Assembly: GCF_035953295.1 (NCBI RefSeq)
Contig: NZ_CP108370.1
Location: 4,183,001 to 4,247,000, forward strand
Direction of reading: 5' to 3'
DNA length: 64,000 nucleotides
Origin: Streptomyces sp. NBC_01335
GTDB taxonomy: Bacteria > Actinomycetota > Actinomycetes > Streptomycetales > Streptomycetaceae
Shown: positions 25,309-34,227 of the stretch, one piece after another
How positions within the stretch are numbered: position 1 is the stretch's first letter
Layout of the letters: each line of letters opens with the position of its first letter
Program-made: the position numbers and the translations under genes
Notes under the pieces: model-generated
What the model was told of the DNA's origin: nothing
The model's database searches: none
The model's input: the letters and a program-made list of their open reading frames with translations, nothing else

Positions 25309-25344
25309 CGGGGCGCACTGTTTCACGTGAAACAGTGCGCCCCG
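25309..25344. terminator. 36-bp perfect palindrome (pyrE terminator)
   Basis: The two 18-nt halves are exact complements centred at 25326/25327, with no unpaired loop in the DNA and CTT runs just before it. It lies 40 bp after pyrE, so it can act as a terminator hairpin, and it encloses a parS site. Confidence 0.75.
25319..25334. promoter_or_regulatory. parS centromere-like site (ParB binding)
   Basis: TGTTTCACGTGAAACA is an exact match to the 16-bp parS consensus bound by ParB in Streptomyces and Bacillus. In Streptomyces such sites cluster within a few hundred kb of oriC and help segregate chromosomes during sporulation. No other full match was found in the window by eye. Confidence 0.9.
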
Positions 25345-25471
25345 GACCCGTTTCTACGGGGGTCCTCCGGGTGGAGTCCCCGCAGGAGTCTGGGAAGATG
25401 GGCACGACGATGACGTCGCCCCCAGGTCAGGGACCAGCACTGCACACCCGCACATCCCAAGGAGCGGACAG

Positions 25472-26494
25472 ATGCCCATCGCAACCCCCGAGGTCTACGC
25501 CGAGATGCTCGACCGGGCGAAGGCAGGCAAGTTCGCCTACCCGGCCATCAACGTGACCTCGACCCAGACGCTCCACGCGGCTCTGCGCGGTTTCGCCGAG
25601 GCCGAGAGCGACGGCATCGTCCAGATCTCCACCGGTGGTGCGGAGTTCCTGGGCGGCCAGTACAACAAGGACATGGTGACGGGCGCCGTGGCCCTCGCCG
25701 AGTTCGCGCACATCGTCGCCGCCAAGTACGACATCACCGTCGCGCTGCACACCGACCACTGCCCCAAGGACAAGCTGGACGGCTACGTCCGCCCGCTGCT
25801 CGACATCTCCGCCGAGCGCGTCGCCAAGGGTCTCAACCCGCTGTTCCAGTCCCACATGTGGGATGGCTCGGCCGAGACCCTCGCGGACAACCTGGCCATC
25901 GGTCAGGAGCTGCTCGCCAAGGCCGCCGCCGCCAAGATCATCCTTGAGGTCGAGATCACCCCGACCGGTGGCGAGGAAGACGGCGTCACGCACGAGATCA
26001 ACGACGAGCTGTACACCACCGTCGACGACGCGCTGCGCACCGCCGAGGCGCTCGGCCTGGGCGAGAAGGGCCGCTACCTGCTGGCCGCCTCCTTCGGCAA
26101 CGTCCACGGCGTCTACAAGCCGGGCAACGTCGTGCTCCGCCCCGAGCTCCTGAAGGACCTGCAGGAGGGCGTCGGCGCCAAGTACGGCAAGACCTCCCCG
26201 TTCGACTTCGTCTTCCACGGCGGCTCCGGCTCCACCGCGCAGGAGATCGCCACCGCGCTGGAGAACGGCGTCGTGAAGATGAACCTCGACACCGACACCC
26301 AGTACGCCTTCACCCGCCCGATCGCGGACCACATGTTCCGCAACTACGACGGCGTGCTGAAGGTCGACGGCGAGGTCGGCAACAAGAAGACGTACGACCC
26401 CCGCACCTGGGGCAAGTCCGCCGAGGCGGGCATGGCCGTGCGTGTCACCGAGGCCTGCGCCAACCTGCGCTCCACGGGCACGAAGCTGAAGTAA
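25472..26494 (+). CDS. fbaA: Class II fructose-bisphosphate aldolase
   Basis: This 340-aa zinc-dependent glycolytic and gluconeogenic enzyme starts at ATG 25472 behind AAGGAGCGG. The zinc and catalytic region VALHTDHCPKDKL is intact, as are EVEITPTGGEEDG, ASFGNVHGVYKPGN and the phosphate-binding FVFHGGSGST, and KMNLDTDTQYAFT. It cleaves fructose-1,6-bisphosphate to dihydroxyacetone phosphate and glyceraldehyde-3-phosphate. Codon use is strongly biased to C-ending codons, as expected for an abundant protein. It is probably transcribed alone. Confidence 0.98.
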   Translation: MPIATPEVYAEMLDRAKAGKFAYPAINVTSTQTLHAALRGFAEAESDGIVQISTGGAEFLGGQYNKDMVTGAVALAEFAHIVAAKYDITVALHTDHCPKDKLDGYVRPLLDISAERVAKGLNPLFQSHMWDGSAETLADNLAIGQELLAKAAAAKIILEVEITPTGGEEDGVTHEINDELYTTVDDALRTAEALGLGEKGRYLLAASFGNVHGVYKPGNVVLRPELLKDLQEGVGAKYGKTSPFDFVFHGGSGSTAQEIATALENGVVKMNLDTDTQYAFTRPIADHMFRNYDGVLKVDGEVGNKKTYDPRTWGKSAEAGMAVRVTEACANLRSTGTKLK

Positions 26495-26533
26495 GCGTGT
26501 ACGGGGCCGCAGGGTCCCGTACCGCGTTCGTCG

Positions 26534-26576
26534 CGGGCCCGACACTCCTGGGTGATCCCCGGTGAGGTCGGGCCCG
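26534..26576 (+). terminator. Terminator downstream of fbaA
   Basis: CGGGCCCGAC pairs with GTCGGGCCCG over a 23-nt loop that itself can fold. Confidence 0.65.
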
Positions 26577-26686
26577 TGGCTTGTACGGCCGCCGGCGCCC
26601 CCGACCGACAGGCGGCACCCGCGTGCGGCCGTACGAACCGTGAACGACCGAACCATCTGTACGACCGAACCGTGTGAGGCACCGCT

Positions 26687-27847
26687 GTGAGTCCGTCCTA
26701 CGATTTCGACGCCGTCGTCGACCGCCGGGGTACCTGGAGCGTGCAGTGGGACGGGGTCGCCGACCGGTTCGGGGCGGACGGGCTGTTGCCGTTCACCATC
26801 TCCGACATGGACTTCCGGACCGCGCCCGAGGTGCTGGACGCGCTGCGCGCCCGGATCGACCACGGGGTGTTCGGGTACACCGACTGGCAGCAGGACGACT
26901 TCCGTTCGGCGATTGCCCACTGGTACGCCACCCGCTACGACACCGCCATCGACACCGGGCAGCTCGTCTACGGCCCCTCGGTGCTCAACCAGCTCTCCCA
27001 GCTGCTGCGGATGTGGACCGGGGACGGCGACGCGGTGGTCACCCACACCCCGACGTACGACGGTTTCCGCAAGGCGATCCTCGGTCTGGGGCGCGAGATG
27101 CGCGGGGTGCCGGTCGGTGACGACGCGGCCCTGGAGCGGGAACTCGCCCGCCCGGACGCGAAGGTGCTGCTGCTTTGCTCGCCCCAGAACCCCACGGGGC
27201 GGGTGTGGACGGAGGCCGAGCTCACGCGGATGGCGGAGCTGGCCGCGCTGCACGACGTGCGGGTGATCAGCGACGAGATCCACTCGGACTTCGCGCACGA
27301 GGGGCACCACCACGTCCCGTGGACCCGGGTGGCGGACCGGGGCCCCGCGGGCTGGGCGCTCATCACCTCCGGGTCGAAGTCCTTCAACTTCCCCGGACTG
27401 AGCGGCTCGTACGGGCTGATCGGCGACCCGGCGGACCGGGCCGAGTACCTGAGGCGGATGGCCACGGCGGAAGGGCTGGAGTCCCCGGCGGTGCTCGCGC
27501 TGACCGCCCACATCACCGCGTACCGGGAGGGCGGGCCCTGGCTCGACGCGCTGCGCGACTACATCGCCGGGAACCTCGCCCTGGTCGAGGAGCGGCTGCG
27601 GGCCGCCTTCCCGGAGCTGGACTGGCGCCCGCCGCAGGCCGGTTACCTCGCCTGGATCGACCTCAGGCCGCTCGGCCTGGACGACGACGCCCTCCAGCGG
27701 GTGCTGATCGAGCGGGAGAAGGTCGCCATCATGCCGGGCGGGGTCTACGGCTCCGACGGCTTCGTACGGCTCAACGTCGGTTGCCCGCGCGCCAAGGCGG
27801 AGGCGGGCGTCGACGCGCTGGTCCGGGCGATCCGCTCGCTCCTGTAG
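26687..27847 (+). CDS. MalY/PatB-type aminotransferase (cystathionine beta-lyase-like)
   Basis: This 386-aa PLP fold type I enzyme shows TISDMDFRTAPEVL (37-50), GVFGYTDW (60-67), CSPQNPTGRVWT, DEIHSDF (196-202) and the PLP lysine K231 in TSGSKSFNFPGL. The DMDF and GYT motifs are specific to the MalY/PatB group, which cleaves C-S bonds of cystathionine or cysteine conjugates. The start is GTG 26687. Whether the physiological role is methionine synthesis or detoxification cannot be read from the sequence. Confidence 0.88.
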   Translation: MSPSYDFDAVVDRRGTWSVQWDGVADRFGADGLLPFTISDMDFRTAPEVLDALRARIDHGVFGYTDWQQDDFRSAIAHWYATRYDTAIDTGQLVYGPSVLNQLSQLLRMWTGDGDAVVTHTPTYDGFRKAILGLGREMRGVPVGDDAALERELARPDAKVLLLCSPQNPTGRVWTEAELTRMAELAALHDVRVISDEIHSDFAHEGHHHVPWTRVADRGPAGWALITSGSKSFNFPGLSGSYGLIGDPADRAEYLRRMATAEGLESPAVLALTAHITAYREGGPWLDALRDYIAGNLALVEERLRAAFPELDWRPPQAGYLAWIDLRPLGLDDDALQRVLIEREKVAIMPGGVYGSDGFVRLNVGCPRAKAEAGVDALVRAIRSLL

Positions 27848-27915
27848 CCGTACCGGGTGCACGGGTAGGCCGGCGCCCACTGGCCGCCCCGGCGGGCAGC
27901 GGCGATGCTGCCCCC

Positions 27916-29613
27916 ATGGGTGAAACCCCCGAGCGACCCCCGACGTCCACGGACCGCACGTCCGCGCGGGCGGACGGCGGGGTCGACGCCGGTGCGCCGA
28001 AGACTGCCGGGGAGATCCGGGCCGCCTCACCGCCCGGGCGGTGGATCGTCCTGACCACCGTCCTCGGCTCCGGCATGGCGATGCTGGACTCCACCGTCAT
28101 CAACGTGGCGCTGCCCCGGATCGGCGAGGACCTCGGCACCGACCTCGCGGCGCTCCAGTGGACCGTCAACGCCTACATGCTGACTCTCGCCGGGCTGATC
28201 CTGCTGGGCGGTGCGCTCGGCGACCGGTACGGGCGGCGGCGGGTCTTCGTCGTCGGCGTCATCTGGTTCGCCCTCGCCTCGCTGGTCTGCGCCGTCGCGC
28301 CGAACGCCGCCGTGCTCGTCGCGGCGCGCGCTTTCCAGGGGATCGGCGGGGCGCTGCTCACCCCGGGGTCGCTGGCGCTCATCCAGGCGAGCTTCCACCC
28401 GGACGACCGGGCCCGGGCGGTCGGGCTCTGGTCCGGCTTCGGCGGGGTCGGGGCGGCCATCGGGCCGTTCGTCGGCGGCTGGCTCGTCGACGGGCCCGGC
28501 TGGCGGTGGGTCTTCCTGCTCAACCTGCCGGTCGCCGCGCTCTGCGTACCGGTCGCCCTGCGCCATGTGCCGGAGTCCCGGGACCCGCGCGCCCACGGCC
28601 GCTTCGACGTCCTCGGGGCGGTGCTCGGCGCGGTGGCGCTGGCCCTGGTGACGTACGCGCTGATCGAGGCGCCGGGGAGCGGCGCCTCGCCCGCGGTGAT
28701 CGGGGCGGCGGTGGGCGGGGTGGTGGCCGGGGCGGCGTTCGTACAGGTGGAACGGCGGCGGCCGGACCCCATGGTGCCTCCGGCGATCTTCCGCTCCCGG
28801 CTGTTCACCGTCGTCAACCTGGTGACGTTCTGCGTGTACGCGGCGCTGGGCGGGTTCTTCTTCCTCTCCGCGATCCAGCTCCAGGTCGTCGCCGGGTACT
28901 CGGCGCTCGGCGCGGGCACCGCGCTGCTCCCGACGACCGTGCTGATGCTCTTCTTCTCGGCCGCCTCCGGTGAGCTGGGCCATCGCATCGGCCCCCGCAT
29001 CCCGCTCACCGTCGGCCCGCTGCTGGCCGCCGGGGGCATGCTGCTGATGCTGCGGGTCGGGACCGGCAGCGCCTCGTTGACCGGGTACCTGAGCGAGGTG
29101 CTGCCCGCCGTGGTGGTGCTGGGCCTGGGCCTCGTCACCCTCGTCGCGCCGCTCACCGCGACCGTGCTGGCGGCGGTGGACACCGGGCAGGCGGGGCTGG
29201 CCAGCGGCATCAACAACGCCGCCGCCCGCGCGGCCGGACTGATCGCGGTCGCCGCGCTGCCGCTGCTGGCGGGGATGGGCCCGGAGGCGTACCGGGACGC
29301 GGGCGAGTTCGCCGCGACCTTCCGGCGGGCGATGCCGATGTGCGCGGGGCTCCTGGTCGCGGGGGCGGTGCTCGCCTTCTGCACGGTACGGACGCCCGCC
29401 CCGGGGCCGGCCCCGTCCCCGGACGGCGAGCGCGAGCGGGCTGCGGGCAGCGGCACGGGAGGCGGCGGTGCGGAGGGTGGCGGCGTGGAGGGCGGCGGCG
29501 TGGAGGGCGGTGGGGCCCATCCGGCCGAGGCGCCCTGCCGGCCCGAGTGCACCGTGCACTGCGGGGTCGTCGCGCCGCCCCTGGAGCCCGCCCGGCGGCG
29601 CCCCGAGGAGTGA
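27916..29613 (+). CDS. MFS drug exporter (DHA2, 14-TM type)
   Basis: The protein is 565 aa. The first helix carries GSGMAMLDSTVINVALP, the DHA2 signature (LDxTVxNVALP), and motif A GDRYGRRRVF follows helix 2. About 14 hydrophobic segments extend to residue 495, in line with proton-driven export of drugs or metabolites. The C-terminal 70 residues are unusual: GGGVEGGGVEGGG repeats, then CRPECTVHCG. The start is ATG 27916. The substrate is unknown and no linked TetR or MarR regulator is present. Confidence 0.9.
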   Translation: MGETPERPPTSTDRTSARADGGVDAGAPKTAGEIRAASPPGRWIVLTTVLGSGMAMLDSTVINVALPRIGEDLGTDLAALQWTVNAYMLTLAGLILLGGALGDRYGRRRVFVVGVIWFALASLVCAVAPNAAVLVAARAFQGIGGALLTPGSLALIQASFHPDDRARAVGLWSGFGGVGAAIGPFVGGWLVDGPGWRWVFLLNLPVAALCVPVALRHVPESRDPRAHGRFDVLGAVLGAVALALVTYALIEAPGSGASPAVIGAAVGGVVAGAAFVQVERRRPDPMVPPAIFRSRLFTVVNLVTFCVYAALGGFFFLSAIQLQVVAGYSALGAGTALLPTTVLMLFFSAASGELGHRIGPRIPLTVGPLLAAGGMLLMLRVGTGSASLTGYLSEVLPAVVVLGLGLVTLVAPLTATVLAAVDTGQAGLASGINNAAARAAGLIAVAALPLLAGMGPEAYRDAGEFAATFRRAMPMCAGLLVAGAVLAFCTVRTPAPGPAPSPDGERERAAGSGTGGGGAEGGGVEGGGVEGGGAHPAEAPCRPECTVHCGVVAPPLEPARRRPEE

Positions 29614-29775
29614 CCCGGCCCGCGACGGCCGGGGAGGGGGCGGCGGGGGCCCGGCGAGGCGACGGGCGGGGTACGGGCGGGCCTGGTGGCGGAGCGGGCG
29701 AGGCGAGGGGCCGGGGCCCGGTGGACGGGCCGGGCGGTGTCCCGGGACGCCGGGGTGCCAGGCACACTGGGACCC

Positions 29776-30189
29776 ATGTCCATCCACGAGAACCTGCTCG
29801 GGGGCCCCGCCCCGACCCACCTGCCCGACGACCCGGAGCCGCGCGGGCTGCTCGCCGGCGGTACCCCGCCCGCCGAGGTCGCGGCGAAGTACCCCACCTC
29901 CTCGCTCGCCTGGGCGCAGCTGGCCGACGACGCGTTCGAGGGCGGCCGGGTCATCGAGTCGTACGCGTACGCCCGCACCGGCTACCACCGCGGGCTCGAC
30001 GCCCTGCGCCGGGCCGGCTGGAAGGGCCACGGGCCCGTGCCGTTCGAGCACGAGCCGAACCGCGGCTTCCTCCGCGCCCTGCACGCCCTCGCGCGTGCCG
30101 CCGGGTCCATCGGCGAGCAGGAGGAGTACGAGCGCTGCTCGACCTTCCTCCGCGACTCCTCGCCGACCGCGGCCGACATCCTGGGCTGA
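29776..30189 (+). CDS. DUF3151 family protein
   Basis: The protein is 137 aa. It matches the actinobacterial DUF3151 family: LPDDPEPRGLLAGGTPPAEVAAKYPTSS, WAQLADDAFEGGRVIESYAYARTGYHRGLDALRR and FLRALHALARAA. The helical repeats resemble a TPR-like fold. Members are usually found near fructose-bisphosphate aldolase in actinobacteria, as here. The function is unknown. The start is ATG 29776. Confidence 0.85.
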   Translation: MSIHENLLGGPAPTHLPDDPEPRGLLAGGTPPAEVAAKYPTSSLAWAQLADDAFEGGRVIESYAYARTGYHRGLDALRRAGWKGHGPVPFEHEPNRGFLRALHALARAAGSIGEQEEYERCSTFLRDSSPTAADILG

Positions 30190-30240
30190 TCCGCCCCGAG
30201 CCGATCGCACCGTACTGATCCACCCCGAGCCGATCGGACC
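30187..30240. repeat. 29-bp tandem duplication at the DUF3151 stop
   Basis: A unit of the form TGATCC(G/A)CCCCGAGCCG ATCG is present twice, 29 bp apart, and begins at the DUF3151 stop codon. It is a small local duplication without visible function. Confidence 0.7.
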
Positions 30241-30283
30241 AGGAGGCGCGGGACGGCCTGGAGTCACCCGTCGTGCCTGGTCA

Positions 30284-30320
30284 ACCGGCCCGCAGCCCGC
30301 TATGTCGGCTGCGGGCCGGT
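30284..30320. terminator. Terminator between DUF3151 and kynA
   Basis: A 14-bp stem ACCGGCCCGCAGCC/GGCTGCGGGCCGGT closes a 9-nt loop. It separates the two genes; the remaining 165 bp to kynA hold its presumed promoter. Confidence 0.85.
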
Positions 30321-30486
30321 ATGCGTCGCGGCGGGCGCGGGCCGGGCGCCGAACCGGGCGGATCAAGTTCCTCGCGGCCGAGCACCTCGCGGGTTTCCGG
30401 TCATAGGATGCGCCGCAGGGGACCGGAGCCCACCCAGCTAGGACGGGGCGGACCGCTACCCGGAAGCTCGTGTCGAGGAGACAGCG

Positions 30487-31335
30487 ATGTCGGCGAAACA
30501 CCCCGATTCCGAAGAGACCGGTGCGGAGACCCCGTACCTCGATTTCGCGGGAACGACTCCCTACGAGGACTACGTCCAGGCGGACGTTCTCACCCATTTG
30601 CAGCAGTTGCGCTCCGACGATCCCGGCGAGATGGTCTTCCTCGTCACCACTCAGGTCATGGAGCTGTGGTTCACCGTCCTGGTCCACGAGTGGGAGACGG
30701 CGGCGCTCGCCCTGCGCGAGGACCGGGTGCCGGACGCGCGGGACGCCCTGAAGCGCTCGCTGCGCGAGCTGGAGGCCCTGAACGCGTCCTGGCGGCCGCT
30801 GGCCCAGCTCACCCCCGCCCAGTTCAACTCCTACCGGGGCGCGCTCGGCGAGGGCTCCGGCTTCCAGTCGGCGATGTACCGGCGGATGGAGTTCCTGCTG
30901 GGCGACAAGTCCGCCTCGATGCTCGTACCGCACCGGGGTTCCCCGCGCGTGCACGCCGAGCTGGAGAAGGCGCTGAGCCAGCCGAGCCTCTACGACGAGA
31001 CGCTGGCGCTGCTCGCGCGGCGCGGGCACCCGGTCCCGCAGTCGGTCCTCGGCCGTGACCTGCGGCAGAAGTACGAGCCCTCCCCGGTGATCGAGGCCGT
31101 CTGGTCCCGGATATACGCCGAACCGGAGAAGTACGACGAGCTGGTGCGCCTCGGCGAGCTGCTCACGGACGTCGGCGAGCTGGTCTGGCGCTGGCGCAAC
31201 GACCACCTGGTGGCGACCCGGCGGGCCATGGGCTCGAAGACCGGCACCGGCGGCTCCGCCGGAGTGGCGTGGCTGGAGAAGCGCGCCTCGAAGAACGTGT
31301 TCCCCGAACTCTGGACGGCCCGCAGTCATGTCTGA
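30487..31335 (+). CDS. kynA: Tryptophan 2,3-dioxygenase
   Basis: This 282-aa heme enzyme opens the indole ring of tryptophan to N-formylkynurenine. Motifs are YEDYVQADVLTHLQQL, DEMVFLVTTQ-type ELWF, the Arg-containing SYRGALGEGSGFQSAMYRRMEF substrate site, the heme His H240 in WRNDHLVATRR, and the GTGGS loop (253-257). It is complete and of usual length. It overlaps kynU by 8 bp, indicating one operon. In Streptomyces this pathway serves tryptophan catabolism and feeds some antibiotic precursors. Confidence 0.97.
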   Translation: MSAKHPDSEETGAETPYLDFAGTTPYEDYVQADVLTHLQQLRSDDPGEMVFLVTTQVMELWFTVLVHEWETAALALREDRVPDARDALKRSLRELEALNASWRPLAQLTPAQFNSYRGALGEGSGFQSAMYRRMEFLLGDKSASMLVPHRGSPRVHAELEKALSQPSLYDETLALLARRGHPVPQSVLGRDLRQKYEPSPVIEAVWSRIYAEPEKYDELVRLGELLTDVGELVWRWRNDHLVATRRAMGSKTGTGGSAGVAWLEKRASKNVFPELWTARSHV

Positions 31336-32551
31336 GACCAACCACCGCCTGCTGGCGGACCGTGCGGCCAAGCTCGACGCCGCCGACGAACTCGCCGATA
31401 TGCGCGAGCTGTTCACCCTCGACGACTCCGTCTACCTGGACGGGAACTCGCTCGGTGCGCTCCCCGTCCACGTGCCCGACCGGCTGCACGACGTGCTCAC
31501 CCGCGAGTGGGGCGAGCTGCGCATCCGGTCCTGGGACGAGAGCGGCTGGTGGACCGCGCCCGAGCGGGTCGGCGACCGCATCGCGCCGATCGTCGGCGCG
31601 GCACCGGGCCGGATCGTGGTCGGCGACTCCACCAGCGTGAACATCTTCAAGGCGCTGGTCGCCGCGACCCGGCTCGCGCCGGGTGGCCGGGACGAGATCG
31701 TGGTCGACGCCTCGACGTTCCCGACCGACGGCTACATCGCCGGATCGGCCGCCCGGATGACCGGCCACCGGATCGTCCCGGTCGACCCCGCCGACGTGCC
31801 GGGCGCCGTCAACTCCCGCACGGCGGCAGTGCTGTTGAACCACGTCGACTACCGCACCGGACGGCTGCGCGACCTGCCCACGCTCACCGCCGCCGTGCAG
31901 CGCGCGGGGGCCGTCGTGGTCTGGGACCTCTGCCACAGCGCGGGTGCGCTGCCGGTCGGCCTGGACGAGCACGGCGTGGACCTGGCGGTCGGCTGCACGT
32001 ACAAGTACCTGAACGGCGGCCCGGGTTCGCCCGCGTACCTGTACGTCGCCGAGCGCCACCAGGGCGTCTTCGACTCCCCGCTGCCGGGGTGGAACTCGCA
32101 CGCCGACCCGTTCGGCATGACCCCCGGATACGAGCCCGCCGAGGGCTCCGCCCGGGGCCGGGTCGGCACGCCCGACATCCTCTCCATGCTGGCGCTGGAG
32201 TCCGCCCTCGACGTGTGGGACGGCGTCCCGATCGAGGCCGTACGCGCCAAGTCCCTTGCCCTGACCGACTTTTTCCTGGAGTGCGTCGAGGCGTACGCCC
32301 CCGAGGGCCGGGTCGTCTCCGTCACTCCGGCCGCGCACGCCGAGCGCGGCAGCCAGGTCGCGCTGCGGTGCGCCGAGGCCGGACCGGTGATGCGCGAACT
32401 GATCGCCCGGGGCGTCGTCGGCGACCTGCGCCGCCCCGACGTGCTCCGGTTCGGATTCACCCCGCTGTACGTCGGCTTCGCCGACGCGGAGCGGGCCGCG
32501 CGGGTGCTGGCCGGGGTGCTGGCGGACGTGCCGGTGGGGTCGGCCGGGTAG
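31328..32551 (+). CDS. kynU: Kynureninase
   Basis: This 407-aa PLP enzyme cleaves kynurenine to anthranilate and alanine. It has VYLDGNSLGALP (35-46), VGDSTSVNIFK (98-108), VVWDLCHSAGALPV with the PLP aspartate at 200, and the PLP lysine K226 in GCTYKYLNGGPGSPAYLYV. ATG 31328 lies inside the end of kynA (8-bp overlap). It ends 132 bp before the hydrolase that probably completes the pathway. Confidence 0.97.
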   Translation: MSETNHRLLADRAAKLDAADELADMRELFTLDDSVYLDGNSLGALPVHVPDRLHDVLTREWGELRIRSWDESGWWTAPERVGDRIAPIVGAAPGRIVVGDSTSVNIFKALVAATRLAPGGRDEIVVDASTFPTDGYIAGSAARMTGHRIVPVDPADVPGAVNSRTAAVLLNHVDYRTGRLRDLPTLTAAVQRAGAVVVWDLCHSAGALPVGLDEHGVDLAVGCTYKYLNGGPGSPAYLYVAERHQGVFDSPLPGWNSHADPFGMTPGYEPAEGSARGRVGTPDILSMLALESALDVWDGVPIEAVRAKSLALTDFFLECVEAYAPEGRVVSVTPAAHAERGSQVALRCAEAGPVMRELIARGVVGDLRRPDVLRFGFTPLYVGFADAERAARVLAGVLADVPVGSAG

Positions 32552-32683
32552 GGCCGGCGGCTCCCGAGCGGTCGCGGGCGGGGCCCGGTGGTGAACCGGC
32601 TCCGTCCGGCGGCCGCGCCGGGGACTGGTACGGTCCCCGCAGGTCGGACAAGTGGGGCAGCCCCGAGGATGGTTGGAGCAAGA

Positions 32684-33571
32684 ATGTCGGATTCCGCCGC
32701 GCGTGATCGGGACGCCGCGCGTGATCGTGACGCCGTCGAGGAGAAGTCGGCGTTCGCGCATCCGGAGGTCGCCCCCGACCGGACCGCCGCATACGGGGAC
32801 CACCCCGACCAGGTCGTCGACCTCTACGCCCCGCGCGACGGGCGGACCGGGGTGCCGCTCGTCGTGCTGTTCCACGGAGGCGCCTGGCGCGCCCCGTACG
32901 ACCGCCGCCATGTGTCGCCGCTCGCAGGGTTCCTGGCCCGCCGGGGCTTCGCCGTCGCCAGCGTCGAGTACCGGCGCGGCCCCGCCTCCCCGGTGGGGGA
33001 GGGGAACCCCGCCGGGCGCTGGCCCGAGACCTTCGACGACGTGGCCGCCGCGATGGACGCCCTCCCGATGCTGGTGGCACGGGAGTTGCCCGCGGCCGAC
33101 CTGCGGCGGACCGTCGTCACCGGCCACTCGGCGGGCGGCCACCTCGCGCTCTGGGCGGCGGCCCGGCATGTGCTGCCCGTGGGCTCGCCGTGGCGGTTGC
33201 CCGAACCTCCGCCGCTGCGCGGGGTGGTGGCGCTGGCCCCGGTCGCCGACCTGATGACCGCGGCGAAGCTCGGCATCTGCTCGGGGGCCGTCCACGAACT
33301 CCTGGGCGGCGAGGAGGGGTTCGCCGAACGGCGCGCGCACGTCGACCCGGCCGCCCTGCTGCCCACCGGCATCGCGACCGTCGTCGTGCAGGGGTGCGCG
33401 GACATCGTCGTGCCGCAGCCGGTGGCGGAGGCGTTCGTCGCCGCGGCGGCGACGGCGGGGGAGACGGTCGGGCTGACCCTGCTGGACGAGGTCGGCCACT
33501 TCCCGCTCATCGACCCCTCGGCGGACGCCTGCGCGGTGGTCGCGGAGGAGCTGGAGCAGCTCGCCTGGTGA
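32684..33571 (+). CDS. Alpha/beta hydrolase, probable arylformamidase (kynurenine formamidase)
   Basis: This 295-aa hydrolase has the oxyanion-hole HGGAW (64-68), the nucleophile elbow GHSAGG with S149, an acid in CADIVV and the His in EVGHFPL near 271. The HGGxW/GxSAGG pair is that of hormone-sensitive-lipase-like and eukaryotic-type (AFMID) formamidases. Its place behind kynA-kynU suggests it hydrolyses N-formylkynurenine, the missing middle step; no KynB-type metal formamidase is in the window. The start is ATG 32684; an Arg/Asp-rich N-terminus (about 1-20) is likely disordered. Confidence 0.78.
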   Translation: MSDSAARDRDAARDRDAVEEKSAFAHPEVAPDRTAAYGDHPDQVVDLYAPRDGRTGVPLVVLFHGGAWRAPYDRRHVSPLAGFLARRGFAVASVEYRRGPASPVGEGNPAGRWPETFDDVAAAMDALPMLVARELPAADLRRTVVTGHSAGGHLALWAAARHVLPVGSPWRLPEPPPLRGVVALAPVADLMTAAKLGICSGAVHELLGGEEGFAERRAHVDPAALLPTGIATVVVQGCADIVVPQPVAEAFVAAAATAGETVGLTLLDEVGHFPLIDPSADACAVVAEELEQLAW

Positions 33572-33598
33572 GGTGCGCGCTCGGCGCTGTCCGGTGGC

Positions 33599-34180
33599 TC
33601 AGCGCTCCGGGCGCAGGTGGGTGCGCCGGCCGTCGCGGTCGAAGATGGCGAGGATCTCCGCCGGGCCGCCGCGCGCGCCGAAGGCGTGCGGGACCATCGT
33701 GGAGAACTCCGCGGCCTCGCCGGTCTCGACCGTGATGGTCCGCTCCCCCAGCAGCAGCACGACCGTGCCGGAGAGCACGGTGAACCAGTCGTTGCCCCCC
33801 GGGTGGACCTTCAGCTCGTCCCGCCCGTGCCGGGGTTCGGGCGCGGTGATGTTCATCCGGACCACGGTGACGCCCGGCTGCCCGCCCTCCCGGTTCAGCA
33901 GCCAGGTGGTCGTGCCGCACTCCGCGTCGTGCTGCGGGCGGATCACCACGTCCGCGTCCGAGACGGATTCCACCAGCGCGTCCAGGGTGGTGCCGAGGGC
34001 GCGTGCGATCGAGCTGAGCTGGTCGAGGCCGATCCGCCGGTGGCCGGTCTCGATACGGCTCAGGGTGGACGGGCTGAGGAAGCACCGCGCGGCCAGATCG
34101 TCGAGCGACCAGCCCTGAGCGGTGCGGAGGCCGCGTATCCGCTTGCGGACCAGGGAGTCGAGTTCACCGTCTTGCGTCAT
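33599..34180 (-). CDS. XRE-family regulator with C-terminal cupin
   Basis: This 193-aa protein has an XRE helix-turn-helix at about 8-65 (VRKRIRGLRTAQGWSLDDLAARCFLSPSTLSRIETG) and a cupin barrel at 105-185 (HGRDELKVHPGGNDWFTVLSG, ERTITVETGEAAEFSTMVPHAFG). This layout is typical of metabolite-sensing repressors. The start is ATG 34180, which lies in a CTTGCGT-CAT-ACGCAAG palindrome, so it probably represses itself and the divergent methyltransferase gene. The ligand is unknown. Confidence 0.88.
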   Translation of the reverse strand: MTQDGELDSLVRKRIRGLRTAQGWSLDDLAARCFLSPSTLSRIETGHRRIGLDQLSSIARALGTTLDALVESVSDADVVIRPQHDAECGTTTWLLNREGGQPGVTVVRMNITAPEPRHGRDELKVHPGGNDWFTVLSGTVVLLLGERTITVETGEAAEFSTMVPHAFGARGGPAEILAIFDRDGRRTHLRPER

Positions 34181-34216
34181 ACGCAAGATGCTATGCCTTC
34201 GACGCAAGGCGTGCGT
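34171..34216. promoter_or_regulatory. Palindromic operators for the cupin regulator
   Basis: CTTGCGT-CAT-ACGCAAG (34171-34187) is a perfect 7+7 inverted repeat centred on the regulator's start codon. ACGCA-N5-TGCGT (34202-34216) is a second copy just before the methyltransferase ATG. Both share ACGCAAG, so one regulator could bind both. Confidence 0.7.
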
Positions 34217-34227
34217 AGGCTCGAAGC

